Assembly (NCBI GenBank): GCA_937880795.1
Contig: CALGRQ010000178.1
Coordinates: 1 to 7,408 of the forward strand
From: an uncultured Dyadobacter sp.
GTDB lineage: Bacteria > Bacteroidota > Bacteroidia > Cytophagales > Spirosomataceae
Length of the DNA: 7,408 nt
Direction of reading: 5' to 3'
Position 1 is the stretch's first letter; the number at the start of each line of letters is the position of its first letter. The notes under the pieces were generated by a model. It was not told the origin of the DNA, made no database searches, and saw only the letters and a list, made by a program, of their open reading frames with translations. Shown here piece by piece: positions 1 to 6,758 of this stretch. Position numbers and translations under genes: made by a program.

Positions 1-2
1 CG

Positions 3-716
3 GAATCCGTTCTTTACAATGCTTCGGATAAGGTTTTATATGTAGCTAAGATCGATGGAAAACCGGGAGAAAAGGACGGAAAGGGAGGAATTGCCAAGGT
101 GGGTACCGATGGAAAGATAATAGCAAACGACTGGGTAGCTGGTTTGGATGCACCCAAAGGTATGGGTAGGATTGGAAACAAATTATATGTGGCTGATATA
201 ACTTCGGTGGTTGAAATCAATGCCAAAACTGGTGCCGTTGTTAAGAAGCATGAAGTAGAGGGCTCTAAGTTCCTGAATGATGTTACCATTGATGCCAAGG
301 GTAATGTTTATGTATCGGATACGGAAACGAAAAAGGTTTATTTGTTGAAAAATGGGAAAGTATCCGTGTATGCAGAAAACTTCACCCGACCTAATGGTCT
401 TTTGGCCGTAGGAACGGATTTACTCATTGCGGATAGTGGAACCTTGAAGAAGCTGAGCAGTGATCAAAAACTGACGGTGATCGCAGAAGGAATGGATAAA
501 AGTACAGATGGGATTGAGCAGGTGAAACCGGGTGAATATATTGTTTCTTGCTGGGCAGGTGTTGTATATTACGTGACCAGCAAAGGAGCAGAGAAATTAT
601 TGGATACGTCGGCTGATAAAATTAATGCTGCTGATATAGGGTATGATCCAATCAAGAAAATTGTATACGTTCCAACATTTGTGAAGAATAGTGTTACTGC
701 TTATCAGTTAAAATAA
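3..716 (+). CDS. SMP-30/gluconolactonase/LRE-like beta-propeller protein (5' end cut by window edge)
   Basis: The reading frame is open from the first bases of the window to a TAA stop, giving 237 visible residues; the true start lies outside. Repeated short strand motifs ending in aromatic or Val residues ('LYVAD', 'VYVSD', 'LLIAD') are what a six-bladed propeller of the SMP-30/gluconolactonase family shows. Two metal-site signatures of that family are visible: 'RPNGL' (Asn codon at 393-395) and 'STDGIE' (Asp codon at 507-509), which match the Asn and Asp that hold the divalent cation in SMP-30. The opening 'ESVLY' is typical of the first blade, so probably only some 30-50 residues are missing, possibly including a signal peptide. 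Family members hydrolyse sugar lactones or related esters, but many Bacteroidota paralogues have no known substrate, so no reaction is assigned. It lies 43 nt upstream of the RRM gene on the same strand. Confidence 0.85.
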   Translation, partial: ESVLYNASDKVLYVAKIDGKPGEKDGKGGIAKVGTDGKIIANDWVAGLDAPKGMGRIGNKLYVADITSVVEINAKTGAVVKKHEVEGSKFLNDVTIDAKGNVYVSDTETKKVYLLKNGKVSVYAENFTRPNGLLAVGTDLLIADSGTLKKLSSDQKLTVIAEGMDKSTDGIEQVKPGEYIVSCWAGVVYYVTSKGAEKLLDTSADKINAADIGYDPIKKIVYVPTFVKNSVTAYQLK

Positions 717-759
717 ATATATTTATAGCTTGAACTAAAAATAAAAAACAGGCATTTCC

Positions 760-1203
760 ATGGACATTTTTGTTGGGAGTCTTTCTTTTAAGTTGAAAGA
801 AAGCGAGTTGCGTGAAGCTTTCGAAAAATATGGTGAAGTAAGCTCCGCAAAAATAATAATTGATAAAATCACGCGTCAGAGCAAGGGTTTCGGTTTTGTA
901 GAAATGCCTGATGAAGAGCAAGCAAAGCTAGCTATAAGTGAATTAAACGGCCAGGAAATGTATGGGAGACCGCTCGTTGTGAATGAGTCTCAAAAGAGAG
1001 AAAGAACGGTTGACACAGCCAGACCTCGTAACGATGCGCCACGTAATTTTGGAAAGGATAAGCCTGCCGGTGGTTATGGTGGTGGAAGCGGTTATGGAGG
1101 AAAGCCCCGTTCAGATTACGATCGTGACCGGTCGGGTGGAAGAGATTTCAAAAGAGGTGGAGGATCCAGAAGAGAGAGCCGCGAAAGAGATGACGAGTGG
1201 TAG
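760..1203 (+). CDS. Single-RRM RNA-binding protein with Arg/Gly-rich tail
   Basis: This is a complete 147-residue protein. Residues 1-75 form one RNA recognition motif: RNP2 is 'IFVGSL' (3-8) and RNP1 is 'KGFGFVEM' (42-49), with the RNA-stacking aromatics Phe4, Phe44 and Phe46 in place. Residues 78-147 are low-complexity, rich in Gly, Arg, Asp and Tyr ('GGYGGGSGYGG' at 104-114, then RG/RS/RD runs), and look disordered. Small RRM proteins of this kind are common in Bacteroidota, which generally lack Hfq; studied members bind many transcripts and act post-transcriptionally, and a similar cytoplasmic role is inferred here. The ATG at 760 is well supported because RNP2 begins at residue 3, as is usual. 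The leader is A-rich with no clear Shine-Dalgarno. A TATATTTA at 718-725 resembles a -7 box but lacks a convincing -33 partner, so promoter use is unresolved. A strong hairpin 9 nt after the stop should end the transcript. Confidence 0.93.
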   Translation: MDIFVGSLSFKLKESELREAFEKYGEVSSAKIIIDKITRQSKGFGFVEMPDEEQAKLAISELNGQEMYGRPLVVNESQKRERTVDTARPRNDAPRNFGKDKPAGGYGGGSGYGGKPRSDYDRDRSGGRDFKRGGGSRRESRERDDEW

Positions 1204-1212
1204 ACAATGATA

Positions 1213-1260
1213 ATAAACTAAAAATGGTCAGGGAGTAATCTCTGACCATTTTTAGTTTAT
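1213..1260. terminator. Bidirectional intrinsic terminator between convergent genes
   Basis: Bases 1213-1231 are perfectly complementary to 1242-1260 (19 bp). The stem continues inward through a G-T pair (1232/1241), G-C (1233/1240) and A-T (1234/1239) to a four-base loop GTAA (1235-1238), a GNRA-type tetraloop when read on the + strand. The core TGGTCAG/CTGACCA is followed by TTTTTAGTTTAT in both directions because the A/T flanks are part of the inverted repeat, so it can act as a Rho-independent terminator for the RRM gene (+) and for the permease gene (-). Confidence 0.9.
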
Positions 1261-1268
1261 ATGGGCGA

Positions 1269-1291
1269 TTAAATCTAGTTGGTAGATTTAA
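1269..1291. repeat. Short inverted repeat overlapping the permease stop codon
   Basis: TTAAATCTA (1269-1277) and TAGATTTAA (1283-1291) are exact reverse complements around a 5-nt loop (GTTGG on the + strand). The structure spans the last codons and the TAG stop of the permease gene on the - strand. It is A/T-rich and not followed by a T-run, so it is not a terminator alone, but it sits just upstream (for the - strand transcript) of the strong hairpin at 1213-1260. Confidence 0.55.
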
Positions 1292-2465
1292 CCTTGTTGT
1301 CTTTGAAAAACAATATAAATAGAACCAATACAATGGCCGCTATACCTGCTGGAACCATCCAGATGGATGTCCAGTTCTTTACACCTTCTACTGTATACAT
1401 ATCGGCAACAGTTCCGGCTATCCATGAGCCAATCCCCATTCCTATACCATAGGTTGCGATGGCGATAAGACCTTGTGCGGAAGATCTGTATTTTTCGCCT
1501 GCTTTACTGTCTGTATAAATTTGTCCGGTAACGAAGAAGAAATCGTAGCAAACTCCGTGCAAAATGATCGCCATATATAGTAGCCATTCACTGGAAGCAT
1601 CGCCATAGCCAAAGCCTATAAAACGAACAATCCAGGCAATAAGTCCGACAATCAGCATCCATTTTACTCCCAGACGACTAAATGCAAGAGGGATTAGCAA
1701 CATAAATATTACCTCCGAAGCTTGTCCTAAGGACATTTTGTTTTCCACATTGGTCATCCCAGAGTCGGTTAACGACGGGTTGGCCATGGCATAGTAGAAC
1801 GACAATGGTATACAGATTAACAGCGATGAGATAAAAAATATCGCAAATGAACGGTCCTTAAACAGTTTGAAAGCATCCAGGCCCAGGATGGAGGAGAACG
1901 AAGTGCTGGTATTTGGTTTTGGAGGCGTATTGGGTAAGAAGAACGAATATACACCAAGGACTGCCGCCGCAACCATCGAGATTTTAAAGATCATTACGCT
2001 ATCCCCAAACCCATAGGAACCGATAATATTAGAAACAACAATCCAGGCAACAGTGCCCATAACCCGAATGGTCGGAAAGTCTTTTTCGGAATCCTTAACA
2101 TGGCACATCGCAATGGAGGTTGTGAGGGCCATCGTAGGTGCAAAAGTGATGCAATAGGCTAAGATTATCCAAAAGAAGTTATCAGGATCCTGCACGCCTG
2201 TTAATATATATAAGAGGGCAGATCCTGCTAAACTCAATACACCCAAAACCTTTTGAGCGGCAAAATAGCGGTCAGCAATCATTCCCACGAAAAAGGGAGC
2301 GACGATCATCGCAATGGAAAAGGCCGCATATGCACTCCCAACCTGTCCACCAGTTGCTCCCAGTGTATTAAACATGTATTTACTCATTTGGCCATACCAC
2401 GAGCCCCATACAAAATACAGGAGGAACATCATGGCCATTAATTGGAATCTTGTAATATTCTTCAT
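1275..2465 (-). CDS. NupG-type MFS permease (nucleoside:H+ symporter family)
   Basis: This is an integral inner-membrane protein of 396 residues with about twelve hydrophobic segments (roughly 8-28, 44-63, 72-90, 97-118, 136-156, 160-177, 206-227, 248-264, 268-288, 293-313, 328-353, 366-387). It aligns by eye along its whole length with E. coli NupG/XapB: 'GSW' and 'YMFNTLGA' near the N-terminus, 'DFPTIRVMGTVAWI' (129-142), 'LGLDAFKLFKDRSFAIFF' (194-211), 'QASEVIFML' (248-256), 'YDFFFVTGQIYTD' (307-319), 'RSSAQG' (327-332). NupG-equivalent Arg134, Thr138, Glu251 and Asp308 are kept. The stretch holding NupG's base-contacting Gln and Asn (around 219-230) differs, so the solute may not be a nucleoside; Bacteroidota carry many such paralogues of unknown substrate. 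The ATG at 2465 is followed directly by the first membrane segment. It lies 74 nt after mutS on the same strand with no obvious terminator between, so readthrough is possible. Confidence 0.9.
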   Translation of the reverse strand: MKNITRFQLMAMMFLLYFVWGSWYGQMSKYMFNTLGATGGQVGSAYAAFSIAMIVAPFFVGMIADRYFAAQKVLGVLSLAGSALLYILTGVQDPDNFFWIILAYCITFAPTMALTTSIAMCHVKDSEKDFPTIRVMGTVAWIVVSNIIGSYGFGDSVMIFKISMVAAAVLGVYSFFLPNTPPKPNTSTSFSSILGLDAFKLFKDRSFAIFFISSLLICIPLSFYYAMANPSLTDSGMTNVENKMSLGQASEVIFMLLIPLAFSRLGVKWMLIVGLIAWIVRFIGFGYGDASSEWLLYMAIILHGVCYDFFFVTGQIYTDSKAGEKYRSSAQGLIAIATYGIGMGIGSWIAGTVADMYTVEGVKNWTSIWMVPAGIAAIVLVLFILFFKDNKVKSTN

Positions 2466-2539
2466 TACTGGGAATAGGTTAATAAAAACTAAATGTACTG
2501 CGCAATTCGGACAATTTAATTTAGGTCGATAGTTATCTC

Positions 2540-5188
2540 TTATTTCTTAATGATTTTCTGAAATTCATTCAATTTCAAAAGGGCCTCGATGGGTGAGAGG
2601 GTGTTTACGTCCATCTGAGTCAGTTTATCTTTCAATTCTTCCAGGTTGGGATCAGTGGGCTCAAAAATGCTCAACTGGAAATTATTTTTAGGAATTTCCT
2701 TCACCCGTTTTTTGTGAGTTTGGGTTACATGGTCTTTTTCAAGGTGCTGCATAATTTCGCTGGCGCGCAAAACAATCGGTTGCGGCATACCCGCAATTTG
2801 CGCTACATGAATCCCGAAGCTATGCGCGCTCCCACCGGGTTTCAGTTTACGTAAAAATATGACCTTATTGTCTACTTCCTTAACAGCAACGTTAAAGTTT
2901 TTGATGCGCGGAAAATCGTCAGCAAGCTGATTCAATTCGTGATAATGGGTTGCAAATAGTGTTTTGGGTCTGCATCCTGGCTGGCTGTGAAGATATTCCG
3001 TAATAGCCCAAGCGATCGATACACCATCGTAGGTACTGGTTCCACGCCCAATTTCGTCCATGAGCACCAAACTGCGATCACTCAAGTTGTTGAGAATGCT
3101 TGCAGTTTCGGTCATTTCTACCATGAATGTACTTTCTCCACGACTCAAATTGTCGCTGGCGCCTACACGGGTAAAAATTTTGTCAATAAGTCCAATTTGA
3201 GCTGCTTTGGCCGGGACAAAACTTCCCATTTGTGCCATAAGGACAATGAGCGCTGTTTGACGTAGCAACGCCGATTTACCGGCCATATTGGGCCCTGTGA
3301 TGATGATGATTTGCTGGGTGGTGTCGTCCAGATATACATCGTTTGGGACGTACGTTTCACCAAGTGGTAGTTGCTGCTCAATGACAGCATGGCGCCCATC
3401 TTTGATATCGAGTTCCTTCCCTTCGGTGACAGTGGGCTTCACGTACTTGTTTTTTCTTGCAATGGTAGCAAAAGATCCTAGGGCATCCAGTGTTGATATC
3501 ACCAGGGCATTTTGCTGGATCGTGCCTACATACTCGGCAGCCGTAAGTACCAGTTCATTGAAAAGGCGGAATTCGATGGACGATATTTTGTCTTCCGCAG
3601 TCAGAATTTTTTCTTCATATTCTTTCAGCTCCGGTGTGATATACCGTTCCGCATTCACGAGCGTTTGTTTTCGGATCCAGTCCGCAGGTACTTTATTTTG
3701 GTGGGCATGAGTAACTTCAAGATAATACCCAAAAACTTTGTTGTACGCAATTTTAAGGGACCCTATACCGGTACGGTCAATCTCTCGGTTTTGCAGTTTT
3801 AAAAGAAAGTCCTTGCCTTCGTAAGAAATGGCATGTAATTCGTCGAGTTCGGGATCAACCCCGGATTTGATCAGTCGCCCTTGATTGGCCAGTACGGGGG
3901 CATCGTCCCTCAGTGTATTTTCGATCTGATCGATCAGAAAATTACATGGATTGAGTTGATCCGAATATTTATTGAGAATTGCATCGGCCAGGCCGGTGCC
4001 TTCCTTAGATTTTGATTTTTTATTTTCAGCAACGAGTCCAGCTAGGAGATCCTTAATCGGACCAATCTGTTTGAGCGACTTTTTTAGTTGAACAAGCTCT
4101 CTTGGATTAATTCGTCTGACGGCCACCTTGGAAATAAGTCGTTCCAAATCGCCTATATGTTTCAGATATTGAGTGACTGATTCATGAAAATCTTCACGAT
4201 TCAAAAAGTGCTCTACCGTGTTCAGCCGCTCTTCTATGGGGAGTTTATCTTTCAATGGCAAAACCACCCATTTACGCAACAAGCGTGCACCCATAGGCGT
4301 CACGGTTTGATCTAGGATCTGAATCAATGGAACCCCGCCTTCCTGTTGCGGATATACCAATTCAAGATTCCGGACCGTAAAGCGATCAAGCCAGACAAAT
4401 TTTTCTTCTTCAAGGCGGGTAATCCGACTGATATGTCCTACCTCTTTATGTTCGGTTTCGCGCAGGTAATGTAAAATGACACCAGCGGCAATAATGCCCA
4501 TGGGCAAATTTTCAATACCGAACCCTTTCAGCGTGGTAGTCTGGAAGTGTGATATAAGTTGGTCGTAGCCATACTCATAGCCAAAGCACCAGTCTTCTAA
4601 CTGAAATGTGTGGTACTTACCGCCAAATAACTGGTTAAACTCATTTTTGTTCTTTTTACAAAACAATACTTCGGCTGGCCCAAAACTTTGAAGCATTTTG
4701 TCTACATATGCAGCGTTTCCCTGGGAGGTCATAAATTCACCGGTGGAAATATCGAGAAAAGCTACGCCGTAAATCTCGTTTGAACCCACATGGACTGCGG
4801 CCAGATAATTGTTTTTTCTAACATCCAGCACATTGTCGTTTAATGAAACGCCAGGAGTTACCAGCTCTGTAACGCCCCTTTTGACAATTCCTTTTGCGGC
4901 AGCGGGATCTTCTAGTTGATCACAGATAGCAACTCTTTCTCCGGCTCTAACCAGTTTGGGAAGATAGTTGTCCAGAGAATGATGAGGGAAACCGGCAAGT
5001 TCTTCATGTGCACCACCATTATTACGACGGGTAAGCACAATCCCCAGAATTTTTGAAGCACGAATCGCATCTTCTCCAAAAGTTTCATAGAAATCGCCAA
5101 CCCTGAACAGCAACAGTGCGCCTGGGTACTTGGCTTTAATCTGATTGTATTGTTTACTAAGCGGGGTTTCCTTGCGTTCCTTTGCCAA
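2540..5188 (-). CDS. mutS: DNA mismatch repair protein MutS
   Basis: This is a full-length 882-residue MutS (E. coli 853). It recognises mismatches and small loops and, through ATP-driven clamp sliding, recruits MutL. In order it shows the mismatch-reading motif 'RVGDFYETF' (29-37; Phe33-X-Glu35 is the Phe-X-Glu wedge), connector and lever/clamp regions, then the ABC ATPase: Walker A 'GPNMAGKS' (632-639), signature segment 'SDNLSRGESTFMVEM' (678-692), Walker B 'LVLMDEIGRGTS' (707-718; Asp711, Glu712) and H-loop 'ATHYHEL' (746-752, His748). After a basic linker comes 'QLSIF' (838-842), which fits the beta-clamp binding consensus, then the C-terminal helical domain. The start codon is TTG: the preceding in-frame codon is TAA, there is no ATG before the conserved motif, and 'MAK..KETPL' is the usual N-terminus in related MutS. 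No Shine-Dalgarno is seen. mutL is not in the window. No disabling change is visible. Confidence 0.98.
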   Translation of the reverse strand: MAKERKETPLSKQYNQIKAKYPGALLLFRVGDFYETFGEDAIRASKILGIVLTRRNNGGAHEELAGFPHHSLDNYLPKLVRAGERVAICDQLEDPAAAKGIVKRGVTELVTPGVSLNDNVLDVRKNNYLAAVHVGSNEIYGVAFLDISTGEFMTSQGNAAYVDKMLQSFGPAEVLFCKKNKNEFNQLFGGKYHTFQLEDWCFGYEYGYDQLISHFQTTTLKGFGIENLPMGIIAAGVILHYLRETEHKEVGHISRITRLEEEKFVWLDRFTVRNLELVYPQQEGGVPLIQILDQTVTPMGARLLRKWVVLPLKDKLPIEERLNTVEHFLNREDFHESVTQYLKHIGDLERLISKVAVRRINPRELVQLKKSLKQIGPIKDLLAGLVAENKKSKSKEGTGLADAILNKYSDQLNPCNFLIDQIENTLRDDAPVLANQGRLIKSGVDPELDELHAISYEGKDFLLKLQNREIDRTGIGSLKIAYNKVFGYYLEVTHAHQNKVPADWIRKQTLVNAERYITPELKEYEEKILTAEDKISSIEFRLFNELVLTAAEYVGTIQQNALVISTLDALGSFATIARKNKYVKPTVTEGKELDIKDGRHAVIEQQLPLGETYVPNDVYLDDTTQQIIIITGPNMAGKSALLRQTALIVLMAQMGSFVPAKAAQIGLIDKIFTRVGASDNLSRGESTFMVEMTETASILNNLSDRSLVLMDEIGRGTSTYDGVSIAWAITEYLHSQPGCRPKTLFATHYHELNQLADDFPRIKNFNVAVKEVDNKVIFLRKLKPGGSAHSFGIHVAQIAGMPQPIVLRASEIMQHLEKDHVTQTHKKRVKEIPKNNFQLSIFEPTDPNLEELKDKLTQMDVNTLSPIEALLKLNEFQKIIKK

Positions 5189-5279
5189 TTATTTTTAAGT
5201 TAAGGTATACTACTTTGAAACTTGGATTGATCTATCGAAAGCTTCGTGGCAGTGCGTCATTATAATTACAGGCTACTTA

Positions 5280-5309
5280 CAAAAATAGCGCTTCTAACTG
5301 GTTTGGCAA
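5280..5309 (-). promoter_or_regulatory. Predicted Bacteroidota-type promoter for mutS
   Basis: On the - strand, TTG (complement of 5307-5309) is followed by exactly 19 nt and then TATTTTTG (complement of 5280-5287), a full match to the -7 consensus TAnnTTTG used by the main Bacteroidota sigma factor, at normal spacing. Transcription would begin near 5273-5277, giving mutS a leader of roughly 85-90 nt. It lies between the rluE stop and the mutS start, where a promoter would be expected. The prediction rests on pattern match only. Confidence 0.55.
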
Positions 5310-5347
5310 GAAAGCAGGAAGTCAAATACGGTTTAATACACTTTAAT

Positions 5348-5941
5348 TTATTGAAGAAGGCGTTTAACCTCTTCACCCTTAATTTCCCAAACAGATCCCG
5401 GAAAAGAATGAGTAGAGTAGTCGGATAAGGCAATATTGCCGATAGCCCAACGCGCCAACCGGAGTGTAGGAAAATTGACAGCAGCGGTCATTTTCCTCAC
5501 TTGACGATTCTTCCCTTCATGTAAAGAAATGGATAACCAGGAGGTAGGAATGTTTTTTCTGAAACGTATGGGCGGCACACGCTCGGGTAAATTGGGTTCA
5601 TCGAGCAAAGATACTTTGGCAGGAAGGGTTAAGTACGACTTGCCATTGATGGAAATACGAACACCAGTACTCAATTCAGTACAGGCTTCGGATGTTGCCA
5701 GACCTTCCACCTGTGCATAATAGGTTCTTTTGTGTTTGTTTCGCGGCTCCAGTAATTTTGTTTTCAGGAAATTGTCGTTGGTTAATAACAACAATCCTTC
5801 GCTGTCGGCGTCAAGTCTTCCAACGGGATAAACGTCCTTAGGGAATTCAAACTCCAGGTCGGCTAGTGTCTTATGGTCACCTTCCCGGGTGAATTGCGAC
5901 AACATGCCGAAGGGTTTATATATCAGAAAATATCGAAACAA
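5348..5941 (-). CDS. rluE: 23S rRNA pseudouridine synthase, RluE type (RsuA/RluB/E/F family)
   Basis: This 197-residue enzyme isomerises one uridine of 23S rRNA to pseudouridine; E. coli RluE acts on U2457. It has no N-terminal S4 domain, as in RluE and unlike RsuA, RluB or RluF. Motif I 'LIYKPFGMLSQFT' is at 6-18, motif II 'GRLDADSEGLLLLTND' at 41-56 with catalytic Asp44, the RluE-like block 'PPIRFRKNIPTSWL' at 123-136, and 'EGKNRQVRKM' at 142-151. The start codon is TTG at 5941: an in-frame TAA lies three codons upstream, there is no ATG between, and motif I begins at residue 6 as in homologues. It follows xth by 43 nt on the same strand with no terminator visible, so cotranscription is likely. 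The precise target in this organism is inferred from the RluE match; another RsuA-family specificity is possible. Confidence 0.93.
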   Translation of the reverse strand: MFRYFLIYKPFGMLSQFTREGDHKTLADLEFEFPKDVYPVGRLDADSEGLLLLTNDNFLKTKLLEPRNKHKRTYYAQVEGLATSEACTELSTGVRISINGKSYLTLPAKVSLLDEPNLPERVPPIRFRKNIPTSWLSISLHEGKNRQVRKMTAAVNFPTLRLARWAIGNIALSDYSTHSFPGSVWEIKGEEVKRLLQ

Positions 5942-5984
5942 GGTATTTTATGGTGAAGCGAATTTCGCTGAGGTGAATAGTTTA

Positions 5985-6749
5985 TTAATGGATTTCAAGC
6001 CAAACCGGACAATGGTCGGAGTGAACAGCATCATTAAACTGTCTGCTCCCAACAATTCGATCTTGTAGTGAATTGGCTACTGAAATATAATCAATCCGCC
6101 ATCCTTTGTTATTTGCTCTGGCTCCGGCGCGGTATGTCCACCAGGAGTATTCCTGTAAATCAGGATTCTTGAAGCGAAACGCATCGGTATAGCCATTTTC
6201 AAACCACTTTGTCATCCAAGCTCTTTCCTCAGGTAGGAATCCCGAAGATTTCTTGTTGCGGACTGGGTCGTGGATATCAATTTCCGTATGCGCAATGTTA
6301 TAATCCCCGCAAATGATCAAATTGGGTCTTTCTTTTTTTAGTTCATTAACCCAATCATAAAAATCAGCGAGGAAGCTCATTTTAACCCCTTGTCTAATTT
6401 CCCCACTCGTTCCTGACGGGAAGTAGCAATTTAATAGGGTAATGTCTCCGAAGTCGGCACGGAGAATTCTTCCTTCTATATCATAAACCGGTAAATTAAC
6501 ACCGATCGAAACCAAATCAGGCTTGATTTTACTAAAAATGGCTACGCCGCTATATCCCTTTTTCTCAGCGGCATGCCAACCAATGAGTTCATATCCCAAT
6601 TTTTCAAAGCCTGACAGATCAACTACATCTGGAGTGGCTTTTACTTCCTGAAAACAAAGAATATCAAAGGTTTTATCTTGAAGCCATTCAATCAATCCGT
6701 TCTTGAGGGCTGCACGAATTCCGTTGACGTTGTAGGTTAATATTTCCAT
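5985..6749 (-). CDS. xth: Exodeoxyribonuclease III (AP endonuclease, ExoA/Xth family)
   Basis: This 254-residue protein of the endonuclease/exonuclease/phosphatase fold nicks DNA 5' of abasic sites and removes 3' blocking groups in base excision repair, in the cytoplasm. All expected active-site residues are visible: Asn7 in 'YNVNGIRA' (6-13), the metal ligand Glu35 in 'CFQEVKA' (32-38), Tyr109, Asp149 and Asn151 in 'GDYNIAH' (148-154), Asp220 in 'GWRIDYI' (216-222), and Asp245-His246 in 'HSDHCPVWLEI' (243-253). Length is normal for the family. The ATG at 6749 puts the first conserved beta-strand at residue 2, as in homologues. It begins 9 nt after the stop of the upstream unknown gene, implying cotranscription, and is followed by rluE. 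No Shine-Dalgarno is visible. Confidence 0.97.
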   Translation of the reverse strand: MEILTYNVNGIRAALKNGLIEWLQDKTFDILCFQEVKATPDVVDLSGFEKLGYELIGWHAAEKKGYSGVAIFSKIKPDLVSIGVNLPVYDIEGRILRADFGDITLLNCYFPSGTSGEIRQGVKMSFLADFYDWVNELKKERPNLIICGDYNIAHTEIDIHDPVRNKKSSGFLPEERAWMTKWFENGYTDAFRFKNPDLQEYSWWTYRAGARANNKGWRIDYISVANSLQDRIVGSRQFNDAVHSDHCPVWLEIH

Positions 6750-6758
6750 AAAGTTGAA

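Noticed and set aside
983..1210. 75-codon + strand ORF overlapping the RRM gene in another frame
   Set aside because: It exists because the repetitive Gly/Arg codons of the RRM tail keep alternative frames open; its product has no family features.
2483..2525. Possible permease promoter on the - strand (TACATTTA with upstream TTG or TTA)
   Set aside because: The -7-like box has one mismatch; the nearest TTG is only 14 nt away, and at 19 nt there is TTA. Too weak to call.
3288..3710. 140-codon + strand ORF antisense to mutS
   Set aside because: It lies wholly inside the conserved MutS coding region on the opposite strand, and its protein (Ser-rich, Cys/Trp scattered) looks like an antisense shadow.
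5246..5428. 60-codon + strand ORF across the rluE 3' end and the mutS spacer
   Set aside because: It starts with a non-ATG codon, overlaps rluE antisense, and its product matches nothing I recognise.
5957..5971. Small palindrome AGCGAATTTCGCT between xth and rluE
   Set aside because: It gives a five-base-pair stem with a tiny loop and no T-run; not a credible terminator.
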